Shown here: positions 17,045-24,821 of the stretch, piece by piece
Numbering within the stretch: the first letter of the stretch is position 1
How the letters are laid out: every line of letters starts with the position of its first letter
NCBI RefSeq assembly: GCF_019710575.1
Contig: NZ_JAHWFK010000005.1
Location: 62,001 to 126,000, forward strand
Direction: 5' to 3'
From: Paractinoplanes polyasparticus
Lineage (GTDB): Bacteria; Actinomycetota; Actinomycetes; Mycobacteriales; Micromonosporaceae
DNA length: 64,000 nucleotides
Notes under the pieces: model-generated
What the model was told of the DNA's origin: nothing
Database searches by the model: none
The model's input: the letters and a program-made list of their open reading frames with translations, nothing else
Position numbers and translations under genes: made by a program

Positions 17045-20000
17045 CTAGCCGTACTGCCCCGGCCCGCCCGGCGACCGCGACGGTGTCTTTCGCAGCTCGC
17101 GCACGAGTTGATCCGCGGCGGCCGACAGTGCCTCCGGATAATGGAGGGCGAGCTGCATGTCGCACTCCTCCGCCGATCCGCGGCTCAGGGCCAGGGCGAT
17201 CAGCCGGCGGTGGTCCTGCGTAGCGTCGGGCGGCAGCGCGGCGGCGGCCGAGGCGAGAACGGCGGCCTGGTCGTCGGGGTCCGGCTGGCGCAGCGCGAGC
17301 GCCTCGGCGTACGGGGAATCGCCGATCGCCACCGCCCGGGCGGCCAGCCCGGCGAGCAGCTCGAGCCCGTCGAGGCCGGCGCCCCGCTCGACGGCACTCG
17401 TCTCCACGTCGATGAACAGGGACCGCGCGTACTCGGGCCGGCCCGCCTCGATCGCCGCGCCGATGAGCTCCAGGAGCATCGGCGCACGGTCGGCCGGGTT
17501 CTCGAGCCGGTCGATCAGCAGACCGGCTGAGTCCAGCATCTCGGGCAATTCCTCCGGATCGGCGACGGGGATCAGCATGCACATCATGGACACGATGGTG
17601 GCGAGGTCCGTGATGTGCTCGGTGACCAACTCGTCGGTGAGGATCTCCGCCCACTCGTCGTCCACCACCGCCACCACGGGTATCAGCCTGAGCAGGCACC
17701 AAGCCCGGTCGTTCGCATCGTCGATGGTCCGGACCAGTGCCTGGGTCCGCCTCAGGTCGGCCGGAGCCGTGATCAGCCGATCGAAGGCGGACCGTAATGT
17801 CTCAGAATCGGTCACGAATCGGAAGATGGTCTGGGCGAACTCGTGCTGGCCGGCTTCAAACGCCTCGTCGAACAGGTGTTCCACGCCCCGTTTCGCGTTG
17901 TCGTGCGCGCGCAGGCTCTCGCCGAACAGGCTCTCCGCCCGTTCCCGATCGTTGACGGTGATCGCGGCGGAGACCAGTTGGAGCAGGCCATGGGCCCGAT
18001 GCAATGGATCCAGCCGGTCGCGAGCCATGCGTATCGCGCGCTCCGGGTCGCCGGCCTCGAAGACGGCCTTGAGGAGACTGGGGTCCCTCGGCCGGTTCGG
18101 TAGCCCGTCGGGGAAGGCCGGCACGGCCGCCTCGACCTCGGCCATGACGTCGGCGGCGAAGCCGGTCAACCCGGCCTTCGCCGCCGGATCGACCAGGCGT
18201 AGAAGGGCAACGGCCGATTCGATGTCCGGAGCCAGTTCCCGCGCCGCGTTCCGCGAGTCGGTCAGCAACGTCTCGGCAAGGGCTGGATCGTCGCCGTCGA
18301 TCGTGGTGTCGGCCACGAAGAGCCATGCGGCGGCCCGCGCGGCCGGGTCCGCCAACTCGCGTACGGCCGTTCCCGCGGCCGTTGCGATGGTCCGGCCCCG
18401 GTCGCGATCACCGGCCCGGTACGCGGCATCGGCCAGGTCGCGCAGCCCCGGGTAGACGCCCACGGTATCGACCGCCTCAGGGATGAGAGGCACCGAGCCC
18501 GCCACGATGCGGGCGACCCGATCGAGGTCACCTCGCCGAGACGCGCCGATGAGGACGGTGTGCACCGCCGTCACCCGATCGTCCAGTTCCGGAATCACGG
18601 CCGCGTACGCGTACGCCCGGTCCAGGTCGCCGGTCCGCATCACGGCGGTGATGAGCCGATCCGAGGACTCCCGCCGGTCCTCCGCAAAGTCGAGGCCGGC
18701 GATCATTTCCGACGCCCGTTCCCACTCGCCCGTCTCGATGAGTGCCTCGACCAGTGCACGGCGCAGGTCCGTTGACCGGTAATAGGTCTCACTGTCGACC
18801 GTGGTGACCGCGGCGTCGACCACGGCGGCTGCCCGCTCCGCGCCGGCCACCGACGCCGTCGCCCGGATCAGGGGCCGATGGTCGGGCAGGAACCCGATTC
18901 CGCGATCGGCGTCCCGATAGGCCGCCTCGATCTCGGCGAGGATCCGGTCCGCCTTCTCGGTCCGGCCGGCCGCTACCGCCGCTACCGCCGACGATGCCAG
19001 CGCGTCCAGCCGGGCATACCCGGGCCGGAGCCGCGAGAGCAGGGCCGCCGCGACCTCCTCCCGCCCGGCGCCGAGTAGTTCGGTGACAAGCTCACCGGCC
19101 GAATTGCGGGGCCGCGCCTCCAGGAATTCGGCGAGTGCCTCGGCCCGGTCGGTCACACCGCTGCGGGCGAGCGTGAACGCGATCCGCCGGAGGGCGACGC
19201 CCCGGTCCCCGGGGTCAATGATCTGCCCGGCGGCCTCGTTCGCCACCGCCACGAGTTCCGTGGTCCGGGTCCGGCCGCTTGCCATCAGCAGCGAGCACGC
19301 CGCGGTCACCCGCTCCTGCGGATCCTCGATGGTCCGCACTGCCGCCTCGGCGGCGGCCGTCAGCGCGACCGCCCGAGAAGGGTCACGGTCCGCGATCAGT
19401 TCGGTGAGAACTCGCGCGTGATCGGCCGGGTCCTCGATCCTGGCGGCGACCTTGACCGCGCGCTCCGCGTCATCGACCGAACACAGCGCCTCGGCCAGCA
19501 GATGCAGCGCGAGGTGACGTTCCCTCCGATCGGTGATGGTCGGCGCCGTCGACTCGGCCTCGGTTGCCAGGGTCTCGGCGCGCTCGCTGTCCGTCCACCT
19601 GATGATCGCGGCCAAAGCCCGTGTCCGGGCCTCGGGATCGGTGATCCGGTGGGCCACCCTCTCCGCGTCGTCCGGGTCGCCCGAGGCCGCGATCGCGTCG
19701 GCGAGTTCGGCGATGTCCATGTCGCGTCCGCTGGGTAGGCCGTAGGCGAGCGCCTTCGCGCGGTCGCGGTGCCCGAGCAGTGCCCATACAGCCGGCAGAA
19801 GCACGGGTACGTCGTGGCCGCGCCGGGTGAGGGTGCCGCGATGGGCCATCAACCGCGCCATCGTGCTCAGGTCCGGCTCGGGCGAGGTCAGGATCCGGGC
19901 CTGCACCGCGCGGACCTCGGCCAGCCCGGCGGCGTCGCCGCCGGTGTGCGCGCGCATGCGGTCGTGCCGGACCGGATCCACGGCGGCAGCGGCGGCCCGC

Positions 20001-21442
20001 TCCTCGTTGCGGGTCTCGGTCAGCATCGCGAAGTAGCCGCTCAGCGCGTAGGCGGGGGTGCCCGCGGGCCAGCCGCGCTCCCGGTAGCCATCGACCCAGG
20101 CGTGCACCCGTTCGCGGTGCTCGTCGACCAGGCGGCCGAGGCGACGGGTAGCCTCTTCGCGCAGCGTCTCGTGGGCGAAGAGGTGGAGCCCTCGGCGGGA
20201 GGCCAGTAGGCGGCCCGGTAGCAGAGCCTCCACCTCGTACGGCAGCAGCCCGGTCAGCTCGCCCAGGTCGGCCGTCGCCAGGCCGCCACCCGCCGCCGTG
20301 ATCAGGGCCAGCAACTCGCGGGTGCGGTGGTCGCCGCGGAGCAGTCGCTCGTCCAGTTCGCGGCGGGCCGCGCGGGCCATGTCGGTCGCCAGCGAGGACG
20401 CGGCGAGCGTGCGCAGCGGGCACAAGGCCAGAGGGTGGTCGGCCGGTACGTCCGACGGCAGTTCGGAGCTCTCCCGGCCGGCGACGATCACGCGCAGACC
20501 GTCCGGGATGTGTTTGGGCAGGATCGACGCGATGCTGGGCAGGCCCGAACCCGGCACACCACCGGTGTCCTCGTCCAAGCCGTCCACGACCAGCACCAGG
20601 CGGCGCCCCGCCGCGGCGCGATCGAGCAGCTCGCGGCGGGTGGCGTCGGCCTGGCCGGGACTCAGCGACAACGGCACCGGCTCGCCCAGCAGCACCGCCA
20701 ACTGCTCGATCAGGGCCTCGGTGAACGCGGTCGCGTCGGCCTGGGCGGCCAGCCGGCCGGTGATGAAGAACGACACCACGTGCATGCCGGGCGGCGGGTG
20801 CAGCACGAACCACGCCATCAGCGCCGACCTACCGGCCCACGGCGGAGCCTGCCACCACTCGTACGGCTCGGTGCCGTCGGCCAGCGACGCCAGTTCCGCC
20901 TCGCGGCCGATCAGGCCACCGGCCGGTGCGATGTCGCGCACCTGGGCCAGGTAGCTGGAACGCCGCGCGACCGGCAGCGCCCGCAACGAACGTTCGACCA
21001 GCTGGCCGAGCTCGGCCGGGCTGCCGAACGTCTGCGTGGTCAGCCCGGAACCGCGTACGCGCTGACGGAAGGCCTCCTGCCGGGCGCCGTACTCGTGGTC
21101 GATGAGCGCAGAAGGCGGCAGGCCGAGGGTTTGGGACTCGGTGTCGAGCAGGAACATCAACCGGGGCAGGCCCGCCTCCCCGGCGGTGTCGAACTCCAAC
21201 TCGGTGTACGACACGTCGGGGCGGTCGCGGACGGGGGAGCCGTAGCGGGTGCCGAGCACGCCGAGGTAGACGTCGCACCCGCGAACCCGTGCGGCGCACA
21301 GATCGGCGGACGTGTCGGCCGAGGCGGGGAACCCGGCCATCTCCACCACCGCGTGGCCGGCTGCCGAAATCGCGCGTTCCACCGCCGTCAAGTACGGACG
21401 CAGCTCGGCCGTGTGCGACACGAAGACCCGCCACGGCGGCAC
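17045..21442 (-). CDS. DUF4062 / STAND-like ATPase with long helical repeat region
   Basis: 1,465 residues, GTG start at 21,442 after AGGGAGG. Residues 1-~110 match the DUF4062 pattern (WRVFVSHTAELRPYL, GLLGTRYGS-like GVLGTRYGS, YTELEFDTA), a TIR-like domain found at the N-terminus of signalling NTPases. A NACHT/AAA-like ATPase follows at about 180-460. Its P-loop is degenerate (APPWAGRSA, residues 199-207, Lys replaced by Arg), but Walker B is intact (RLVLVVDGLDED). Residues ~550-1,460 are some 25-30 repeats of a 30-40-residue helical unit rich in AERA and ITDPxxRxxAL, TPR-like. STAND proteins act as ligand-triggered switches, many of them in anti-phage defence. Here no effector gene is adjacent, so defence is only a possibility. 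Confidence 0.8.
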   Translation of the reverse strand: MPPWRVFVSHTAELRPYLTAVERAISAAGHAVVEMAGFPASADTSADLCAARVRGCDVYLGVLGTRYGSPVRDRPDVSYTELEFDTAGEAGLPRLMFLLDTESQTLGLPPSALIDHEYGARQEAFRQRVRGSGLTTQTFGSPAELGQLVERSLRALPVARRSSYLAQVRDIAPAGGLIGREAELASLADGTEPYEWWQAPPWAGRSALMAWFVLHPPPGMHVVSFFITGRLAAQADATAFTEALIEQLAVLLGEPVPLSLSPGQADATRRELLDRAAAGRRLVLVVDGLDEDTGGVPGSGLPSIASILPKHIPDGLRVIVAGRESSELPSDVPADHPLALCPLRTLAASSLATDMARAARRELDERLLRGDHRTRELLALITAAGGGLATADLGELTGLLPYEVEALLPGRLLASRRGLHLFAHETLREEATRRLGRLVDEHRERVHAWVDGYRERGWPAGTPAYALSGYFAMLTETRNEERAAAAAVDPVRHDRMRAHTGGDAAGLAEVRAVQARILTSPEPDLSTMARLMAHRGTLTRRGHDVPVLLPAVWALLGHRDRAKALAYGLPSGRDMDIAELADAIAASGDPDDAERVAHRITDPEARTRALAAIIRWTDSERAETLATEAESTAPTITDRRERHLALHLLAEALCSVDDAERAVKVAARIEDPADHARVLTELIADRDPSRAVALTAAAEAAVRTIEDPQERVTAACSLLMASGRTRTTELVAVANEAAGQIIDPGDRGVALRRIAFTLARSGVTDRAEALAEFLEARPRNSAGELVTELLGAGREEVAAALLSRLRPGYARLDALASSAVAAVAAGRTEKADRILAEIEAAYRDADRGIGFLPDHRPLIRATASVAGAERAAAVVDAAVTTVDSETYYRSTDLRRALVEALIETGEWERASEMIAGLDFAEDRRESSDRLITAVMRTGDLDRAYAYAAVIPELDDRVTAVHTVLIGASRRGDLDRVARIVAGSVPLIPEAVDTVGVYPGLRDLADAAYRAGDRDRGRTIATAAGTAVRELADPAARAAAWLFVADTTIDGDDPALAETLLTDSRNAARELAPDIESAVALLRLVDPAAKAGLTGFAADVMAEVEAAVPAFPDGLPNRPRDPSLLKAVFEAGDPERAIRMARDRLDPLHRAHGLLQLVSAAITVNDRERAESLFGESLRAHDNAKRGVEHLFDEAFEAGQHEFAQTIFRFVTDSETLRSAFDRLITAPADLRRTQALVRTIDDANDRAWCLLRLIPVVAVVDDEWAEILTDELVTEHITDLATIVSMMCMLIPVADPEELPEMLDSAGLLIDRLENPADRAPMLLELIGAAIEAGRPEYARSLFIDVETSAVERGAGLDGLELLAGLAARAVAIGDSPYAEALALRQPDPDDQAAVLASAAAALPPDATQDHRRLIALALSRGSAEECDMQLALHYPEALSAAADQLVRELRKTPSRSPGGPGQYG

Positions 21443-21451
21443 GGCGCCTCC

Positions 21452-21640
21452 CTACGTCACGCGACCGTGGCGGTAGGCGTACACCACGGCCGGCACCCGA
21501 TAGCGCAGGTCGAGCTCGGTGAGGATGCGGACCAACAAGTCTTCACGGTTTCCTGGCTGATCACCAGGGTCGCGACGATGTCGCTGTCGGACTGGCCGGC
21601 GGCTGTCAGGCGCAGCACTCCAGCTCGTGGCTGAAGGCCT
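21452..21640 (-). pseudogene. Remnant of a LuxR-type regulator (DNA-binding domain)
   Basis: The minus strand encodes, in broken frames, a LuxR/GerE helix-turn-helix: HELE, then (after loss of one base) VLRLTAAGQSDSDIVATLVISQETVKT, then (after another 1-base change) LVRILTELDLRYRVPAVVYAYRHGRVT and a stop. The spacing and sequence match the C-terminal end of NarL/LuxR response regulators. The receiver domain is absent. It lies directly upstream of the STAND gene. Confidence 0.8.
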
Positions 21641-21783
21641 GCGAGCGGCGGGCGGCCGTGGATCCGCGACCCGCCAAGATCACTCTGTGTCGATGGCTCC
21701 GCCGGTTGGCAGATTTCGAAAGTGTTGCGTGGTGATGTCATGCGCACGGTGTGACGCCCGCCATAGCCTGGCAGCACCTAGTT

Positions 21784-21799
21784 GTTGAAGCGCTTCGAC
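21784..21799. promoter_or_regulatory. LacI-type palindrome
   Basis: GTTGAAGCGCTTCGAC contains a perfect GAAGCGCTTC palindrome with matching outer GT/AC. The central CG and symmetry are typical of LacI-family sugar operators. It sits at the broken 5' end of the oxidoreductase remnant. Confidence 0.5.
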
Positions 21800-22556
21800 G
21801 ATACGCATCACCGGCGAATTGTTCATGGTCAGCCAGTCCCGACGGTGGAACCCGCAGCTGGCCCGGCTGCGGGCCATGACCGAGCGACTCGGACCCATCG
21901 GCACCATCACCACGGACTTCTTCCGGGCTCCGCACTTCGGCGGCTTCCGCGAGCAGATGGCCCAGCCGCTACTCATCGACATGGCCATCCACGCCTTCGA
22001 TGCGGTGCGGTTCCTGCTCGACTGCGAGCCGGTGTCCGTCTACTGCCAGTCCTACAACCCGGAATGGAGCTGGTATGCGGGGCACGCCAACGCGACCGCC
22101 GTATTCGAGATGGAATCCGGAACCCGATACGTGTACAACGGCAGCTGGTGCAGCGCGGGCGCGGAAACCTCGTGGAACGGCCGGTGGCGGGTCAGTGGGC
22201 AGAACGGCACCGCTCTGTGGAACGGCGACGACGACCCGACCCTGCACACCGCGACGGAATCCACGATCCCGGACACGTCGCACTACTCCGGGATCGGCGG
22301 TGCCCTGGACGTGTTCCTGCGGGCCCTGCGGACCGGACAGCGGCCCTCCGGCGAGGTGCACGAGAACGTGATGAGCCTGGCAATGGTCGAAGCGGCCGTG
22401 CAGTCCGCCAGGACCGGCCGCCCCGCCCGGATCGACGCCGTCCTCACCCGGGCGCACGCGGACGCCATCCGTGCCGAGGGCCGAGCCGACGTAGGCCACG
22501 TTCTGCAGAACTGGCCCAGCGTGCGCGACGCCCTCGCGACGCCACCGGAACCGTGA
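21789..22556 (+). pseudogene. N-terminally truncated Gfo/Idh/MocA-family oxidoreductase
   Basis: The frame is open from 21,789, with recognisable sequence from FMVSQSRRWNPQLARLR (about 21,822). It shows the C-terminal substrate/dimer domain of sugar dehydrogenases: LIDMAIHAFDAVRFLL (the conserved D-x3-H-x2-D motif), then GTRYVYNGSW, and the end HENVMSLAMVEAAVQSA. The complete N-terminal Rossmann domain with its GxGxxG motif and the EKP motif is missing, and no ribosome site precedes any start codon. The remaining ~245 residues are intact, so the truncation may be recent. A free-standing C-terminal domain protein is unlikely to be functional. Confidence 0.8.
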
Positions 22557-22583
22557 CGATCAGTCCATCCCCACCGGCGACAG

Positions 22584-23417
22584 TCAGCGAAGCGCGTTCA
22601 GCTCGTCGAGGGCGCGGTGACCGCGCTCGACCACCCCGGCAACGACATCGTGGCGCCCGAGGCGGATGGGCCACTCGATCTGCAGGAGGATCTGTGTCGC
22701 TGCGAGCACCGCCGCCCCCTCCCAGCCGACTACGCGGAGGATTCTCGTCCACAGCCGCCTTCGGACACCGTCCAGCGAATCCTGGAAGGTGTGCCACTGA
22801 AGGGTGGTGAGATCAGTCGCCCGCGTGCCGCTACCTGCGTTCTCGATGTCCACGACCGCCACCACCGCTCCGTCGCGGACCAGGACATTGCTCGGGTTCA
22901 GATCGGCATGGACCATGTCCGGCGCCTCTCGTGGTGGTGGGACGTCGGCACACACCAGCCGCAGGCGCTCGACCAAGGCCGACACCACGGAGGAATACCC
23001 CGAGAGCCCAGCGACCGCCGCTTCCTGACCGGTGGCGACCCGCCAGGCGTACGACGAGTGGTCGTAGGGTTCGGAGGCTTGGCCGGCCTGGAGCTCGATG
23101 ATCTCCATCAACTGCTCGACGAGGGACGGGGTCAGCTCCGGCACGGGTGCGGCGTCAACGAAATCCATCAGATGCCATACATGAGTGGCTGTGGCCCCCA
23201 CTCCGAGCCAGGCCGGGGTGGGATAGCCGCACCGACGCATGTGCTCGACCACTCTCCGGGCTCGCAGCGTCTCGTGCAGGTGGTCGGGATGTGCCCAGGG
23301 CACTGCTTTGAGCACAGCATTTGCCCCTCCGGCCAACTGGACGCGCATGGCGCCCCCATTGACGCCTCCGGGTAGACGACCGAGAGGACTGACCACTGCT
23401 CCGACCACGCCGGCCAC
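22584..23417 (-). CDS. Aminoglycoside phosphotransferase (APH)-fold kinase
   Basis: 277 residues from a GTG at 23,417. The catalytic loop is MVHADLNPSNVLV (HxDxxxxN pattern, about residues 170-182) and the metal-binding motif VVDIENAG replaces the usual IDW/IDF. The N-terminal lobe has VNGGAMRVQLAGGANAVLKAVPW, with a candidate ATP-binding Lys. The family includes antibiotic kinases, homoserine kinases and fructosamine-type kinases; the substrate is unknown. The N-terminus is a little short and the frame is open up to a TAG 63 bp upstream without a better start, so a slightly truncated 5' end is possible. It converges on the oxidoreductase remnant. Confidence 0.78.
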   Translation of the reverse strand: MAGVVGAVVSPLGRLPGGVNGGAMRVQLAGGANAVLKAVPWAHPDHLHETLRARRVVEHMRRCGYPTPAWLGVGATATHVWHLMDFVDAAPVPELTPSLVEQLMEIIELQAGQASEPYDHSSYAWRVATGQEAAVAGLSGYSSVVSALVERLRLVCADVPPPREAPDMVHADLNPSNVLVRDGAVVAVVDIENAGSGTRATDLTTLQWHTFQDSLDGVRRRLWTRILRVVGWEGAAVLAATQILLQIEWPIRLGRHDVVAGVVERGHRALDELNALR

Positions 23418-23533
23418 ATCGGTCAGAACCTCGGCCGGCAGTCGCTGGCTCGCTGCGATATGTCCACTCTAGCCGCGCCGGAAGGAAGCCTCTTGACCGC
23501 TCGAAGAAAGGGCGCATAGATTCCTGTCATTAC

Positions 23534-23552
23534 TTCCGGAAGGTTTCCGGAA
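23534..23552. promoter_or_regulatory. Twin TTCCGGAA palindromes before the xylanase gene
   Basis: TTCCGGAA occurs at 23,534-23,541 (within CTTCCGGAAG) and 23,545-23,552. The centres are 11 bp apart, one helical turn, 38 bp before the GTG start. This is a likely operator for a cooperatively binding regulator. Confidence 0.6.
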
Positions 23553-23589
23553 GTTTCGGTCTCCATCGTCCTCATCGCAAGGAGTTCCG

Positions 23590-24738
23590 GTGCATCGTCT
23601 TCGACTTACCTTTGCTGCTGTCAGCGCCGCAGTGCTGCTGGGCGGACAGCTGGCCTTCGTCGGCTCGGTCTCGGCGGGAGCCGCGCCGCCCGCTGCGAAA
23701 CCGTCACCGCCTCAGGCCTACCCCGCCGATTCGCTGCGCGCGCTCGCCGCCCGCGTGGGCCTGCGCGTCGGCACGGCCGTGAACATGGACCAGCTCGGCA
23801 CCAACGAGAAGTACACGCAGATCACCGCGCAGCAGTTCTCCTCGGTCACGGCGGAGAACGTGATGAAATGGGCCGAAGTGGAGCCCACCCGTGGCAACTA
23901 CACCTGGGAGAAGGCCGACCAGCTCGTCGCTTTCGCGAAGAAGAACAAGCAGTTGGTACGCGGCCACACGCTCCTCTGGCACAACCAGCTGCCCACGTGG
24001 CTGTCCTCCGACGGCTACACGACCACGTTGTCCAACGACGAGGTGAAGGCGGTCCTGAAGAAGCACATCTTCGAGCAGGCGCGTCACTTCAAGGGCGACA
24101 TCTGGCAATGGGACGTGGTCAACGAGGCCTTCGACGACAACGGCCAGCCCCGCCAGACGATTTGGTACAAGGCGTGGGGCGGCACCGGCTACATCGCCGA
24201 CGCGTTCCGCTGGGCACATCAGGCCGACCCCAAGGCCTTGCTCTTCTACAACGACTACAACCTCGAGTTCACCGGGGTGAAGAGCGACGCCGTGTACGCG
24301 CTGGTGCGCTCGCTCAAGGCCCAGCGCGTGCCGATTCACGGCCTCGGATTCCAGGGTCACCTCTCCACCCAGTACGGCTACCCCGACCTCACGAACAACC
24401 TCGAGCGCTTCGCCGCCCTGGGGCTGAAGGTCGCCCTCACCGAGGTGGACGTCCGCACGCTGACCAAGGCGGACGCGGTCAACGAGCCGGTCGACGCGCT
24501 CGCCCCGTACGCCCAGGAAAGCTACTGGTCGCGCACGCTCAAAGCATGCCTGGCCGTGCGTGCCTGCATCTCGTTCACGCCGTGGGGCTTCGGCGACGCC
24601 TACTCGTGGGTGCCCGGCGTGTTCGCCGACCCGCAGGAAGGCGCTGCTCTGATCTACGACGAGCAGCTGAACCCGAAGGGACAGTACGACGTGCTGCAGC
24701 AGGATCTGGCGCTTGCCGCGGGCGCCCCGCGCCGCTGA
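23590..24738 (+). CDS. Secreted GH10 endo-beta-1,4-xylanase
   Basis: 382 residues, GTG start at 23,590 after AAGGAG. A signal peptide (about 1-33, ending near SAGA) is followed by a complete GH10 TIM barrel: acid/base Glu179 in WDVVNEAFDD, nucleophile Glu285 in VALTEVDV, and the family motifs VTAENVMKW, GHTLLWHNQ and WGFGDAYSW. It has no carbohydrate-binding module. It cleaves internal xylan bonds outside the cell, complementing the mannanase at 1,746-3,116. The promoter carries two TTCCGGAA palindromes rather than a CebR-type box, suggesting separate control. A perfect hairpin terminator follows. Confidence 0.94.
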   Translation: MHRLRLTFAAVSAAVLLGGQLAFVGSVSAGAAPPAAKPSPPQAYPADSLRALAARVGLRVGTAVNMDQLGTNEKYTQITAQQFSSVTAENVMKWAEVEPTRGNYTWEKADQLVAFAKKNKQLVRGHTLLWHNQLPTWLSSDGYTTTLSNDEVKAVLKKHIFEQARHFKGDIWQWDVVNEAFDDNGQPRQTIWYKAWGGTGYIADAFRWAHQADPKALLFYNDYNLEFTGVKSDAVYALVRSLKAQRVPIHGLGFQGHLSTQYGYPDLTNNLERFAALGLKVALTEVDVRTLTKADAVNEPVDALAPYAQESYWSRTLKACLAVRACISFTPWGFGDAYSWVPGVFADPQEGAALIYDEQLNPKGQYDVLQQDLALAAGAPRR

Positions 24739-24747
24739 GAACCGCAC

Positions 24748-24778
24748 CGCTGCCGCCGGCCCACAGCCGGCGGCAGCG
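24748..24778 (+). terminator. Hairpin terminator after the xylanase gene
   Basis: A perfect 13-bp stem (CGCTGCCGCCGGC / GCCGGCGGCAGCG) with a CCACA loop, 9 bp after the stop codon. Confidence 0.9.
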
Positions 24779-24821
24779 TGCTGTCCGGAAGCTGCGGACA
24801 CCCTGCGAGACGGCGACCCGC

